Numbered from the stretch's first letter, positions 42,040-51,200 are shown. The stretch is 64,000 bases of DNA from Eubacteriales bacterium (GCA_030536855.1 JAUNPK010000010.1:1-64000), one strand, 5' to 3'. Notes: a model not told the origin generated them from the letters alone. A program made the numbers and translations.

Positions 42040-42840
42040 ATGATGAATCTGACATTATATAAACGTGAAATGAAAGGAAGCGTTAAACTCCTTGTAATTT
42101 TTGCCGCAATTATGACAATGTATGTTTCCATAATAATAGGAATGTATGATCCTAAAATGCAGGAAACACTGGACAGCTTTGCTGAAATTATGCCTGAACT
42201 AATGTCTGCCGTTGGAATGAGTGCCGGTGCAACAAGCCTTTTGGGATTTATGATATCCTATCTCTACGGATTTATCCTTTTGATTTTCCCAATGGTGTAC
42301 AGCATCCTGCGTGGTAACGGACTAATGGCAAAATACACTGATAAAGGCTCTATGGTATCCTTAGTAGCAGCACCTGTTAAGCGCAGAACAATAGCATTTA
42401 CACAAATGATAGCATTAATAAGTGGCATATTTATCTTGCTTTTTTATGTTACCATATTGGAATTAGTGGTTGCTCAAAAATGTTTTCCGGGTCATCTTTC
42501 AGCAGGTGAACTACTCAAGATAAATACAGGACTTATATGTCTGCAGCTTTTTATAGGTGGAATATGTTTTCTCGCCTCCTGCATTTTCTCTGAAACCAAA
42601 TACAGTATCGCTTTTGGTGCCGGAATCCCTTCTCTTATGTATATTATACAAATGCTTGCAAATGTAGGTGGAAAGGCAGAAAATGCAAAATATTTTTCTT
42701 TCTTCACTCTTTACAATCCTAACGGAATTGCAGATGGAGAAAAAAGCGCCTTAATAGGCATTATAATTTTACTGGTTGGTGCAATCGCATTGTTTGCTAC
42801 ATCAATATCCGTATTTTGCAAAAGAGATTTACATCTTTAA
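42040..42840 (+). CDS. ABC-2 type exporter, permease protein
   Basis: The 266-aa protein has six hydrophobic segments, beginning MNLTLYKREMKGSVKLLVIFAAIMTMYVS, and a conserved GSMVSLVAAPVKRRTIAFTQMIALISGIF loop of the ABC-2 permease type. GGAGG at 42030-42034 serves ATG 42040 (a second ATG follows at 42043). It pairs with the ATPase immediately upstream. A strong bidirectional terminator follows. Confidence 0.88.
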   Translation: MMNLTLYKREMKGSVKLLVIFAAIMTMYVSIIIGMYDPKMQETLDSFAEIMPELMSAVGMSAGATSLLGFMISYLYGFILLIFPMVYSILRGNGLMAKYTDKGSMVSLVAAPVKRRTIAFTQMIALISGIFILLFYVTILELVVAQKCFPGHLSAGELLKINTGLICLQLFIGGICFLASCIFSETKYSIAFGAGIPSLMYIIQMLANVGGKAENAKYFSFFTLYNPNGIADGEKSALIGIIILLVGAIALFATSISVFCKRDLHL

Positions 42841-42856
42841 AATATAAAACTATTAA

Positions 42857-42898
42857 AAAAGGCAAAGGAGCTTGATATTATTGCTTCCTTTGCCTTTT
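42857..42898. terminator. Bidirectional terminator
   Basis: AAAAGGCAAAGGA at 42857-42869 pairs perfectly with TCCTTTGCCTTTT at 42886-42898 and is flanked by A-rich and T-rich tracts. It ends the ABC exporter operon. Confidence 0.85.
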
Positions 42899-42985
42899 CT
42901 TTTATAATTATGTGATGATTTTTACACATCTATATGTGCCCAAAACATTTTCATACAAGAATGGAGGATTAATATGAAATTAATA

Positions 42986-44296
42986 TTATGAAAGAGCCTT
43001 AAATGCCTCATCCAGATCTTCAATAATGTCATCAATATTTTCTGTACCAATTGAAAGTCTGATTGTATTTGGCTTGATTCCCTGATCAAGAAGCTCTGCT
43101 TCGTTGCACTCTGAATGAGTTGTGCTTGCAGGATGTATAGCAAGCGACTTAACATCAGCTACATTTGCAAGAAGAGAGAATAACTCAAGGTTATCAATAA
43201 ACTCCTGTGCCTTCTTGGCATCACCTTTGATTTCAAATGTGAAGATAGAACCTCCGCCGTTAGGGAAATACTTCTTATAAAGTTCCTGCTGAACAGGATC
43301 ATTAGAGATTGAAGGATGATTAACCTTCTCTACCAATGGCTGATCCTTTAAGTACTGAACTACCTTTAAGGCATTTTCTACATGACGTTCAACACGAAGT
43401 GAGAGTGTCTCAAGCCCCTGTAAGAAAATAAATGAATGTATTGGTGAAATTGTTGCACCTGTATCACGAAGAAGGATTGCTCTTATATATGTTACAAATG
43501 CTGCAGGTGCTGTATCCTTAGCAAAACTTACTCCATGATAAGATACGTTAGGTTCTGTGAGCCATGGGAACTTATCCCCTGCTGCCAGCCAGTCAAACTT
43601 ACCGCTGTCAACAATAACGCCTCCGATTGTTGTTCCATGTCCGCCGATAAACTTGGTAGCTGAATGAACCACGATATCTGCGCCATATTCAATAGGTCTT
43701 ACAAGGTATGGTGTTGCAAATGTGTTATCTACAATAAGAGGAATGTTATGTGCATGTGCAATTTTTGCTATTTTCTCAATATCAACTACTTCCGAATTAG
43801 GATTTCCCAATGTCTCAATTTCAATTGCCTTAGTATTTTCCTTAATGGCAGCTTCAATAGCATCGTAATCAAATGGATCAACAAATGTAGCTTCAATTCC
43901 ATAATCAGGTAATGTGTGAGCAAGAAGATTATATGTTCCACCATATATATTCTTCGCTGCTACAATATGATCTCCTGCATGGGCCGCTGCCTGAATTGCA
44001 TATGTAAGTGCTGCTGCTCCTGAACCAACTGCCAGAGCTGCCACACCGCCTTCCAATGCAGCGATTCTCTTTTCAAATACATCTTCTGTAGGATTTGTTA
44101 ATCGTCCATAGATATTACCTGCATCCCTAAGTCCGAATCTGTCAGCTGCATGCTGGCTGTTGTGGAATACATAAGATGATGTGAGATAAATTGGAACTGC
44201 TCTTGCATCTGTAACCGGATCAGGTGATTCCTGTCCTACATGTAACTGTAATGTTTCAAACTTTAAATTTCTCTCTGAATAATGTTTTTTTGCCAT
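42986..44296 (-). CDS. metY: O-acetylhomoserine sulfhydrylase
   Basis: This PLP enzyme makes homocysteine (or methionine) from O-acetylhomoserine and sulfide or methanethiol. The 436 aa start MAKKHYSERNLKFETLQLHVGQE-SPDPVTDARAVPIYLTSSYVF and carry the PLP lysine in VHSATKFIGGHGTTIGG, with SIGTENIDDIIEDLDEA at the end, all typical of MetY. The length is that of MetY rather than cystathionine synthase. It is a single gene with its own promoter and a structured leader; no SAM riboswitch core is present. AAGGAAGG precedes ATG 44296. Confidence 0.95.
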   Translation of the reverse strand: MAKKHYSERNLKFETLQLHVGQESPDPVTDARAVPIYLTSSYVFHNSQHAADRFGLRDAGNIYGRLTNPTEDVFEKRIAALEGGVAALAVGSGAAALTYAIQAAAHAGDHIVAAKNIYGGTYNLLAHTLPDYGIEATFVDPFDYDAIEAAIKENTKAIEIETLGNPNSEVVDIEKIAKIAHAHNIPLIVDNTFATPYLVRPIEYGADIVVHSATKFIGGHGTTIGGVIVDSGKFDWLAAGDKFPWLTEPNVSYHGVSFAKDTAPAAFVTYIRAILLRDTGATISPIHSFIFLQGLETLSLRVERHVENALKVVQYLKDQPLVEKVNHPSISNDPVQQELYKKYFPNGGGSIFTFEIKGDAKKAQEFIDNLELFSLLANVADVKSLAIHPASTTHSECNEAELLDQGIKPNTIRLSIGTENIDDIIEDLDEAFKALS

Positions 44297-44396
44297 ATCT
44301 TTTTACCTTCCTTTTCTTTAAATTTATTGTTATAGATTTCTTATCTGTGAAATGTTTCTGATGATTATCCCATGAGATTAACCATCTTTATTAACC

Positions 44397-44475
44397 CAGG
44401 TTTCAAATATTACATATCTGTTTGGTATGTTTTATCTGATGATGTAATCATACCTTTGAAACCCAGTAAAGTCAA
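44397..44475 (-). promoter_or_regulatory. metY promoter within a long inverted repeat
   Basis: TTGACT (44475-44470), 17 nt, then TATGAT (44452-44447). GGTTTCAAA...ATTACAT on one side pairs with ATGTAAT...TTTGAAACC on the other, and GGTATG pairs with CATACC inside. The arms overlap the -10 and the start of the transcript, so they could be an operator or a leader hairpin. Confidence 0.6.
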
Positions 44476-44500
44476 TACTTTCAGCCATTCCTATAAATTA

Positions 44501-44533
44501 TAAGCGGTTATAGGATATTCCTATAACCGCTTA
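44501..44533. terminator. Perfect 15-bp hairpin
   Basis: TAAGCGGTTATAGGA and its exact complement are separated by TAT. It lies between the metY promoter and the chemoreceptor remnant and is probably a terminator for the latter strand. Confidence 0.7.
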
Positions 44534-44568
44534 GTTCTCATTAGTATTTACTATTATTATTCAATTTA

Positions 44569-44797
44569 CTATTCTGCAAGTTTCTTCATACTTTCAGAAA
44601 TTTCATAAATCTCTTTAAGCAGGGAATTCATTTCCTTAAGGTCATCCATACTCTTATCACATAAAGTGATAGTGCTTTCTGTTGAAGCCGCTACCTGCTC
44701 ACTTGTTGCCGAAAAGCATTCCCGAATTCTTCTGAATATCAATTAACTTTTCACCTGTAATTCCAATCATCTCATTCTGCTGTTCTGCATATTATTG
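44569..44797 (-). pseudogene. Remnant of a methyl-accepting chemotaxis protein
   Basis: On the minus strand the end of a chemoreceptor signalling domain is readable: NEMIGITGEKLIDIQKNSG, a frame break near 44710, then FSATSEQVAASTES, SMDDLKEMNSLLKEIYEISESMKKLAE and a stop at 44569. The SAT-SE-VAAS-E stretch is typical of receptor cytoplasmic domains. There is no start, sensor or membrane part; the upstream edge abuts the histidine kinase stop. Confidence 0.75.
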
Positions 44798-44806
44798 ATT
44801 ATGGTG

Positions 44807-46819
44807 TCAAAAGCTGGCATATTTCCGTACAAGATCCGGGAATTTTTCCACATCAATAGGTTTTGAAATATGCCCGTTCATACCATTTTTCAATGCACTT
44901 CTCTTATCCTCATCAAATGCATTGGCAGTCATTGCAACTATAGGTATCTTTGCCTTTTCACTGTCATCTATTTTCCGTATCAATTCCGCAGCCTCATAAC
45001 CTGACATTCCCGGCATCCTTACATCCATGAGAATTATATCAAAGGTGCAAGGTTTACTGTTAAGCACCAGTTCATAAGCACTTTTTCCATTACTGCAACA
45101 TGTAACATTCATTCCGTCATCTTTTAAAATCTCCGATGCGATTTCCAGATTTAGCTCATTATCATCGACTACAAGCACGTTAATAGCTTTTTTATTATTT
45201 ATTAATAGTTCCTCTTTGTTCATTGTATTGTCACAGTTATCCATATCTAAACAACCGTCTGTCTTCTTAATTTCCCCATCAGACTTCATCACATCCACAT
45301 CTACAATTTCCGCTATCTTTAAAGGAAGAATTATTGTGAACTCAGTTCCAACATTTTCCTCACTTGTAACTTGGATAGAGCCATTCATCGTAGTAACAAT
45401 GCTCTTGGTTATAGGGAGTCCCAGCCCGGAACCTTCGGTCTTTTTTGAATCATCTTCCCTTGTAAATGCTTCAAATATATGTGGAAGAAAATCCTTGCTT
45501 ATTCCGATTCCGTTGTCTTTAACCTGGATTATATAATTATTGTAATTCTTATCAGCAATCTCTTCTTCTTTCACAATAATATCAATCTCCCCACCCTCAG
45601 GTGTATATTTCACGGCATTTCCCGCTATATTATATAGCACCTGATTAAGGTGAAGCTTGTCTACATACACCTGTTTATTTTTAACACCTGAAACATCCAG
45701 TGTTAATGTCTGTTTTTTGTAATTACACTGGGACAGCATTATATTGAAAAAATCAGACATGATAATATTAATATCATTTTTGCTTTCATTAATGTTAATT
45801 TTGCCGCTTTCTATTTTTGAAATATCAAGGATATCATTAATAAGGTTTAATAAATAGTTCCCCGAACTTTTAATTTTACCCAGACAGTCTTCTACTCTGT
45901 CCTTATTATTAATATTATTCTGCGCAATATCCGTGAAGCCCAATATTGCATTCATTGGCGTTCTTATATCATGGGACATATTGGATAAAAAGACGCCTTT
46001 TGCCTTACTTGCACTCTCTGCCTGGGCAAGAGACTCCTCTATAAGCACCTGCTGCTCAATCTCACGTTTAAGCACATCATCAATACTTCTTATCATCATT
46101 GTAACTTTATCGGCTTCTCCGTTAACTCTTTCATCTATAACAAAGCTTGTAAGGCACCATTCAACCTCTCCATTGGCATTGGTGCGCCTATATCTGTACT
46201 CCACAATATCTTTATTGGAAAGAGCCTCAATAACATTTTTACAGTCCAGAAAATCTCTAACATTTTTCTCGTCATCTGAATATATTTTTCCGGTGAAAAT
46301 ATGTTTATCAATAGCCTTTGCATAGTCCCCTTCTTCACTGCTGTTGTAGTATTTAGGATATATCATATGATAATAATTCTCTTTAAGATGTACATGATAT
46401 ATCTCACGATATGCCGACATAGTGCTATAAAGAGCATTTCTATACATTTTCTTTTCAGTAATATCTTTAACAAGATATGCATTCATTCCGTAGTCATACT
46501 GATACGCTGATATACTAAAAAATTTCTTTGCTATGGGACTGTATCTTTCAGTTTCCAAAGGAACTCCATCAAAAGCCACCTTTCTTTCAAGGTATCTCAC
46601 TGTCTCATTAATTTCAGGATAAATTGCATCATAACAACTGTTCATGAGAGTAGCTCTATCCATTCCCATATACTTGGCAGCTTCTTCATTTACATATAAT
46701 ACAGGCCATTCATTTACATCACACTCTTTGTCAGGAACGCCAATAATGGCATAGCCTACCGGTACATTACCATAATATTTATCTATCCGTTTGATATCGT
46801 CTTTATCCAGCTTTTTCAT
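44807..46819 (-). CDS. Hybrid sensor histidine kinase / response regulator
   Basis: The 670-aa soluble protein has an N-terminal PAS-like region (about 20-120), a second sensory region to about 250, a coiled linker, HisKA with the phosphorylated His in NMSHDIRTPMNAILGFTD (H283), an ATPase domain (AGNAVKYTPEGG, VKDNGIGISKDFLPHIFEAF, EGSGLGLPI), and a C-terminal receiver with VLVVDDNELN, the Asp in IILMDVRMPGMSG and the Lys in HISKPID. No output domain or HPt is visible, so it must signal through another protein. It starts ATG 46819 after AGAGGGGAAATAA. Confidence 0.93.
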   Translation of the reverse strand: MKKLDKDDIKRIDKYYGNVPVGYAIIGVPDKECDVNEWPVLYVNEEAAKYMGMDRATLMNSCYDAIYPEINETVRYLERKVAFDGVPLETERYSPIAKKFFSISAYQYDYGMNAYLVKDITEKKMYRNALYSTMSAYREIYHVHLKENYYHMIYPKYYNSSEEGDYAKAIDKHIFTGKIYSDDEKNVRDFLDCKNVIEALSNKDIVEYRYRRTNANGEVEWCLTSFVIDERVNGEADKVTMMIRSIDDVLKREIEQQVLIEESLAQAESASKAKGVFLSNMSHDIRTPMNAILGFTDIAQNNINNKDRVEDCLGKIKSSGNYLLNLINDILDISKIESGKININESKNDINIIMSDFFNIMLSQCNYKKQTLTLDVSGVKNKQVYVDKLHLNQVLYNIAGNAVKYTPEGGEIDIIVKEEEIADKNYNNYIIQVKDNGIGISKDFLPHIFEAFTREDDSKKTEGSGLGLPITKSIVTTMNGSIQVTSEENVGTEFTIILPLKIAEIVDVDVMKSDGEIKKTDGCLDMDNCDNTMNKEELLINNKKAINVLVVDDNELNLEIASEILKDDGMNVTCCSNGKSAYELVLNSKPCTFDIILMDVRMPGMSGYEAAELIRKIDDSEKAKIPIVAMTANAFDEDKRSALKNGMNGHISKPIDVEKFPDLVRKYASF

Positions 46820-46908
46820 TTATTTCCCCTCTTAATCCCTCTAAAATTATAATTATTATGAAAGAAACTGACAAAACCCTATAAATATAGGATTATACAT
46901 TAAAATAA

Positions 46909-46934
46909 AGCAGACACCTCCCCTGGTATCTGCT
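46909..46934 (-). terminator. Terminator of the 194-aa surface protein gene
   Basis: AGCAGATACC pairs with GGTGTCTGCT around a 6-nt loop, followed on the minus strand by TTTATTTT. Confidence 0.7.
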
Positions 46935-46983
46935 TATAGTAACTTTCATAATTCTTCTGTAGACAAAAATTCAATCCGTGTAA

Positions 46984-47568
46984 TCATTTTTCCTTTTTGT
47001 GTCTGTTTTTTACAAAAATGGATTCTCCAATAATGAAAGAAACCATAAATGCGCCTATTCCCATCATAACATATGGCCAGACCGAAACCTTCTTATTACC
47101 TTGTGTACTTTCCGATGCAGATACAACTTTTGCGGTATCTGCTGCAACTTCCCCAAGTTTTTCTGTTGCTTGTGATAATTGTGCTTCTGTTACATATTCA
47201 GTATCAGACAATACCGATGGAATTTTATCTTTCTCCACAGCACTTCCGTTGGAGTCATTCACAGGCATTACTGCTGAAGTGGTTGATTTGGTATTTGATT
47301 CATTATTAATAGGTGTCACTATGTCCCTGTCAGCTCCACCTATCTGTCCCAATGAACCTGTTGTGCTCTCTTCTCCACCAATCTCAGGTATCTTGGCCGA
47401 AGGCGTGACTTCCTCTCCTCCAACCTGAGGAGTCTTTGCCGGTCTTGTAACTTCAGCCGTGGTATCCTCGGCTTTAATGGTACAGACTCCCGTGCAAAGA
47501 ATCATTCCTGCCATTGCCAAGGCTGTCCCCACAACTTTAACAATCTTTAGATTTATCATTTTCTTCAT
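46984..47568 (-). CDS. Secreted, membrane-anchored repeat protein, unknown
   Basis: The 194-aa protein has a signal-like N-terminus (IVKVVGTALAMAGMILCTGVCTIKA) and short tandem motifs near residues 35-70 (KTPQVGGEEVTPSA, KIPEIGGEESTTG, GQIGGAD). A Ser/Thr/Asn-rich stalk is followed by a C-terminal membrane helix (WPYVMMGIGAFMVSFIIGESIFV) and a basic stop-transfer tail. It looks like a small surface-exposed stalk held in the membrane. There is no LPxTG. ATG 47568 has GAGAGG upstream. Function unknown. Confidence 0.7.
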   Translation of the reverse strand: MKKMINLKIVKVVGTALAMAGMILCTGVCTIKAEDTTAEVTRPAKTPQVGGEEVTPSAKIPEIGGEESTTGSLGQIGGADRDIVTPINNESNTKSTTSAVMPVNDSNGSAVEKDKIPSVLSDTEYVTEAQLSQATEKLGEVAADTAKVVSASESTQGNKKVSVWPYVMMGIGAFMVSFIIGESIFVKNRHKKEK

Positions 47569-47732
47569 GTATGTACATTCCTCTCCCAAAAAATATATAC
47601 ATTATGAAAACATAATACCACAAAAATACCATTTTGTGTAAATTTTCTTTTAAAAATAGATCCAAATATTATAAAAATATAAAAATATAAAAAATTATAT
47701 TTTATAAATCCCGAGGAAAATACTACCCAATG

Positions 47733-49565
47733 CTAACGAAGGATATTATTTTCCCTGATATTGGATACCAACTGGCGCCTGTATGCCCTACATCCATTTT
47801 CATTCCAGTATTTGCGCTTTTCCACCTTAATAACTTCAAATGTGGTGTCAAGTATATGGGATTTATAACTGGTTTCCGGACTTTGTCCCGGATAAAAGAC
47901 AGTTATTGAGTCCTCAAACTGTGCCATATCCAGACTGTATTGTTTTGCGAACTCCTCCTTAAATTGTCTGGTTGTAATTCTTTTTACATGAGCATAATAC
48001 CCAACAAGATATGCAAAATAATCCGCATCAAATTTCTCTATCCATTTCTCATCATCAGCAATAAATACCACAACCGGAAATTTCCTGTCTTCTGATTCAA
48101 TAAGAGCCTTAAGTCCCATAAAGTCCTCCTGGGACTCAACATTCTTAATATTTTGCTTAAGTCTTTCCACATCACAAATTCCAACATTGTCAGCTATTTC
48201 ACCGTAGAAATTAGGTCTGGAAAACAGAACGTTCTCATTATCCCTGTATCTGTCTGTAGGCTCGGCATACTCATTGCTTACTGAAAATACAAGGTTCTCC
48301 CCTTCTTTCTTAATTACAGCCTCTGATATCCATAATCTTGTAGCTATTTTTGAATCAAGATGTGTCGTTTTTTCCCTGAAATACATCTCATCATTATTGT
48401 ACTCCACAAGCACAGAGTAACCCGGAGTTGAATCACAATATGATGATGTATTATCCGGAATATCCGTAAACACCTCATTAAATCTTGATTTTACCCATGA
48501 ATATATGTAATTGGATGACTTTCTGAACACATCTTCCATAGGAAGATTACTTAAGTCCAACTTTGTATCAGCCTGAAATACCTTGTATATACCGAGTTTT
48601 TTGAAGGGCTCAAACTTTCTTCTCCTGTTTCCAACTTCATTTTCCTGAGCCTTTTCCTTATCGATTCTGTCAAATACTTCATTTAATCTTGGATCATTTG
48701 GCCCTATCTGGTTTACAATTCTGACAATATTATTAACAGTGAGTTCAATTCCCTTTCCAGATGTATCCATCCAAAGTTCTTTTATAGCGCCCTCTCTTTT
48801 TGCCTTGTAAAATTTCTTGGCAAGCTCTGTATCAGAATCAAATAATTCGATAATATATGGGTGCAATATCTCACTGTCGAACTTTAATCTGTAATGACAC
48901 CGTATCATATTATCCCAATGCTTGGCTTTGTAATGCTGATGTCCAAGATCCTCCAGCAGTCCCACAATGGAATCATCGCACAATTCAAACGTAGCTAAAA
49001 TGCTGTTCATCTTTCTGGCAAGTCCCTCACTTCCTATGCCAAAAGCCGAACCCTTATATCTTAAATCATGTTCAATCTCATGCCATCCTTCAAATGAATT
49101 GGTTCTTACCTGAACTTCAAATGTATCATCAACATAATCCGACAATACCGGATTTACGATTGTCTTACTTAAATATGCAGGCAATTTGAATATTCCGTTA
49201 ACCTTCATGGCTCTGAATTCATATTCATTTGTCTCTGTAGTTTCCCATGTTCCGGGAGATGCAAAAAGCGTATCCAGAAGATTACGGCAAATAGCTACAT
49301 CATCAACATAATAAAGCATAATTCTTATGCCAATTAAGTCCTGCATCTTCTTGTCTTCGTTCTCGCTTCCCGAACTTTGATAATCCTTATATATAAGCTT
49401 ATTCACCATGGAATCCACAGCCTTAACTCTGTAAGCAATACGATAATAAAATCCTGCCCTTTTAAGTTTTTCCTCAATGATGCTTAGCAAATCATCCTTA
49501 ACAATATCAGGAACTACTATTTTTTCAACATTTTCCTTTGTAAATAATGTATTAATTTCACTCAT
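47733..49565 (-). CDS. RelA/SpoT-domain protein with large uncharacterised C-terminal part
   Basis: Residues about 20-215 form a RelA/SpoT nucleotidyltransferase: YRIAYRVKAVDSMVNKL (substrate-binding Arg/Lys), MQDLIGIRIMLYY, and FEVQVRTNSFEGWHEIEHDLRYKG. The catalytic-type residues D-x-x-G-x-R, E-x-Q-x-RT and EHD-x-x-YK are all present, so (p)ppGpp- or (p)ppApp-type synthesis is possible. No HD hydrolase or TGS domain is present. The other roughly 390 aa are unusual for an alarmone synthetase. They include FPVVVFIADDEKWIEKFDADYFAYLVGYYAHV and ITVFYPGQSP, a pattern I loosely associate with proteins of bacterial conflict systems. The start overlaps the adenosine deaminase stop by 8 bp. Confidence 0.8.
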   Translation of the reverse strand: MSEINTLFTKENVEKIVVPDIVKDDLLSIIEEKLKRAGFYYRIAYRVKAVDSMVNKLIYKDYQSSGSENEDKKMQDLIGIRIMLYYVDDVAICRNLLDTLFASPGTWETTETNEYEFRAMKVNGIFKLPAYLSKTIVNPVLSDYVDDTFEVQVRTNSFEGWHEIEHDLRYKGSAFGIGSEGLARKMNSILATFELCDDSIVGLLEDLGHQHYKAKHWDNMIRCHYRLKFDSEILHPYIIELFDSDTELAKKFYKAKREGAIKELWMDTSGKGIELTVNNIVRIVNQIGPNDPRLNEVFDRIDKEKAQENEVGNRRRKFEPFKKLGIYKVFQADTKLDLSNLPMEDVFRKSSNYIYSWVKSRFNEVFTDIPDNTSSYCDSTPGYSVLVEYNNDEMYFREKTTHLDSKIATRLWISEAVIKKEGENLVFSVSNEYAEPTDRYRDNENVLFSRPNFYGEIADNVGICDVERLKQNIKNVESQEDFMGLKALIESEDRKFPVVVFIADDEKWIEKFDADYFAYLVGYYAHVKRITTRQFKEEFAKQYSLDMAQFEDSITVFYPGQSPETSYKSHILDTTFEVIKVEKRKYWNENGCRAYRRQLVSNIRENNILR

Positions 49566-50574
49566 AACCAACCCCAAATTCTGCCTCTATTCGTTTTCTC
49601 ATTAAAATTTTCGTATCCCCATCAGCAAATGACGCTTCAACCCCATTAAAAAGAATATCTTTTAACATTATATCATCTATATTAAATGTGTGAACAAGTA
49701 ATTTAAGTTCTTTTTTGATATTCGTATCAGAGACCGTCATGTTGTCTGTATTTACCGTTACTTTTACACCCTTCTTATACATATCCACCAGAGGATATTG
49801 GGATATATCATTAAACAATTTTGTATTAAGATTACTTGTAGGACACATTTCCAATGGAATTCCGCCATCTATAAGTTCCTGAAGTACAGCATCATTTTCC
49901 CACGCACGCACCCCATGTCCTATCCTTGAAGCTCCACACCTCACAGCACAGTCCACACTTTCCGGGCCATCCGCTTCCCCTGCATGAACAGTCAACGGAA
50001 TACCATATGCTGTTGCCTTTTCAAATACATCCTTAAAATCATATGTAGGAAACAATCCTTCTGCACCTGCAAGATCAACGGCAACAACACCTTTGTTCAA
50101 ATATTTTTTTGCTACTTCTACAGTCTTAAGATTTTCTTCTTTATTGTTATCTCCCCTCATGCAGCATAAGATAAGCTTGTGCATTTTAATGTCTGATTTT
50201 TTCAATCCCGATATAGCAGCCTCAACCACCTCTTCCTGAGTAAGTCCCGAATTTGTGTGAAGCTGCGGAGCAAATCTTATTTCACTGTACATAACCCCGC
50301 CTGCTGTCTGTTCATCTATCAGACATTTTACACTCTCTGAAATTGTCTCTTTAGTCTGTAATACCTTTAAAGGAAATTCAAATTTATCAAGATATTCATT
50401 AAGATCCTTACACCCTTCGGGAACCTGTAGTTTCTTTATCAGTTCATCATCTGACAGCTCTACTTTTATACCTTGAATTTCTGCCAGCTTTTTGTAGGAA
50501 TCCAAAGAAATTGAGCCATCAAGATGTATATGTAAATCCAAAAGACAGGATAGTTTATCTATATCAATACCCAT
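49558..50574 (-). CDS. add: Adenosine deaminase
   Basis: Add converts adenosine (or deoxyadenosine) to inosine. The 338-aa barrel shows the zinc ligands and catalytic residues: DLHIHLDGS near residue 12, TVHAGEADGPESV (His and Glu), SRIGHGVRA, EMCPTSNLNT and VTVNTDNMTVSDT (Asp). ATG 50574 follows AAGGAGGG closely; the longer open frame up to 50751 runs through non-coding repeat-like sequence. The downstream RelA/SpoT-domain gene overlaps it by 8 bp (ATGAGTGA), an arrangement pointing to coupled expression. Confidence 0.94.
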   Translation of the reverse strand: MGIDIDKLSCLLDLHIHLDGSISLDSYKKLAEIQGIKVELSDDELIKKLQVPEGCKDLNEYLDKFEFPLKVLQTKETISESVKCLIDEQTAGGVMYSEIRFAPQLHTNSGLTQEEVVEAAISGLKKSDIKMHKLILCCMRGDNNKEENLKTVEVAKKYLNKGVVAVDLAGAEGLFPTYDFKDVFEKATAYGIPLTVHAGEADGPESVDCAVRCGASRIGHGVRAWENDAVLQELIDGGIPLEMCPTSNLNTKLFNDISQYPLVDMYKKGVKVTVNTDNMTVSDTNIKKELKLLVHTFNIDDIMLKDILFNGVEASFADGDTKILMRKRIEAEFGVGYE

Positions 50575-50619
50575 ATTCCCTCCTTCTCCGTCACCTGACG
50601 GTTTAAATTTATTATATCC

Positions 50620-50780
50620 CCACAGAATACTTACGGTTTCAGCCACAGTTTGCGAAATTATGCATACCATGCTATAATGAGCATTAGCGAGCCCAAACAA
50701 GCGCAGCTTATTCATGGCGAGCGTCGAATGATGATCATGAGCTTTGCTCACGATATAATGACCGAAACCGATGTGTAATA
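50620..50780. repeat. Structured, repeat-like DNA upstream of add
   Basis: CGGTTTC near 50634 and GAAACCG near 50764 form outer arms of about 140 bp. TCATGAGC-TTT-GCTCACGA near 50738-50756 is an inner hairpin, and GCGAGC occurs twice. An open minus-strand frame runs through it but has no protein-like character. It separates the divergent add and DtxR-like genes. Confidence 0.45.
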
Positions 50781-50840
50781 ACTAAATATATTATAACACA
50801 TTTATACATATGATTATATTTTTATTAGGGGGAATTTACT

Positions 50841-51200
50841 ATGGTAATTCACGAATCTGCAGAGGATTATCTTGAAACAATACTGCAGCTTAGCAAAAAG
50901 CTTCCTGTTGTACGTTCTATAGATATCGCTAATGAGATGGGTTACAAGAAATCAAGTGTCAGCATTGCTATGAAGAATCTCAGGGAAGCTGAACACATAA
51001 CAGTAACCAAAGAAGGTTATATTTATCTTACAGATTCAGGCAAGGAAATCGCTGAAATGATTTATGAGCGACACCAAATGCTCACATCATGGCTCGTAAG
51101 ACTTGGTGTCGACGAGAGCATTGCCGAGGAAGACGCCTGCAGAATCGAACATGATATTAGTAAAGAAACATTTGAAGCTATAAAGAAAGTCATACAATAA
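50841..51200 (+). CDS. DtxR/MntR-like metal-dependent regulator, short form
   Basis: The 119-aa protein has the DtxR N-terminus: SAEDYLETILQLSKKLPVVRSIDIANEMGYKKSSVSIAMKNLREAEHITVTKEGYIYLTDSGKEIAEMIYERHQML, then the dimerisation region with EEDACRIEHDISKETFEAIKK (metal ligands E-x-x-x-C/H-x-x-E-H). The SH3-like third domain is absent, as in MntR. It should repress metal-uptake genes when loaded with Fe or Mn; no transporter target is adjacent. AGGGGG lies 8 nt before ATG 50841. Confidence 0.9.
   Translation: MVIHESAEDYLETILQLSKKLPVVRSIDIANEMGYKKSSVSIAMKNLREAEHITVTKEGYIYLTDSGKEIAEMIYERHQMLTSWLVRLGVDESIAEEDACRIEHDISKETFEAIKKVIQ

Noticed and set aside
42960-42990. GGAGG followed by ATG on the plus strand after the ABC exporter terminator
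   Set aside because: The frame closes after five codons (MKLIL) and runs into the end of metY; at most a relic of a lost gene start.
44297-44480. SAM riboswitch upstream of metY
   Set aside because: The conserved SAM-I core and its kink-turn are absent; only the inverted repeat and promoter are visible.
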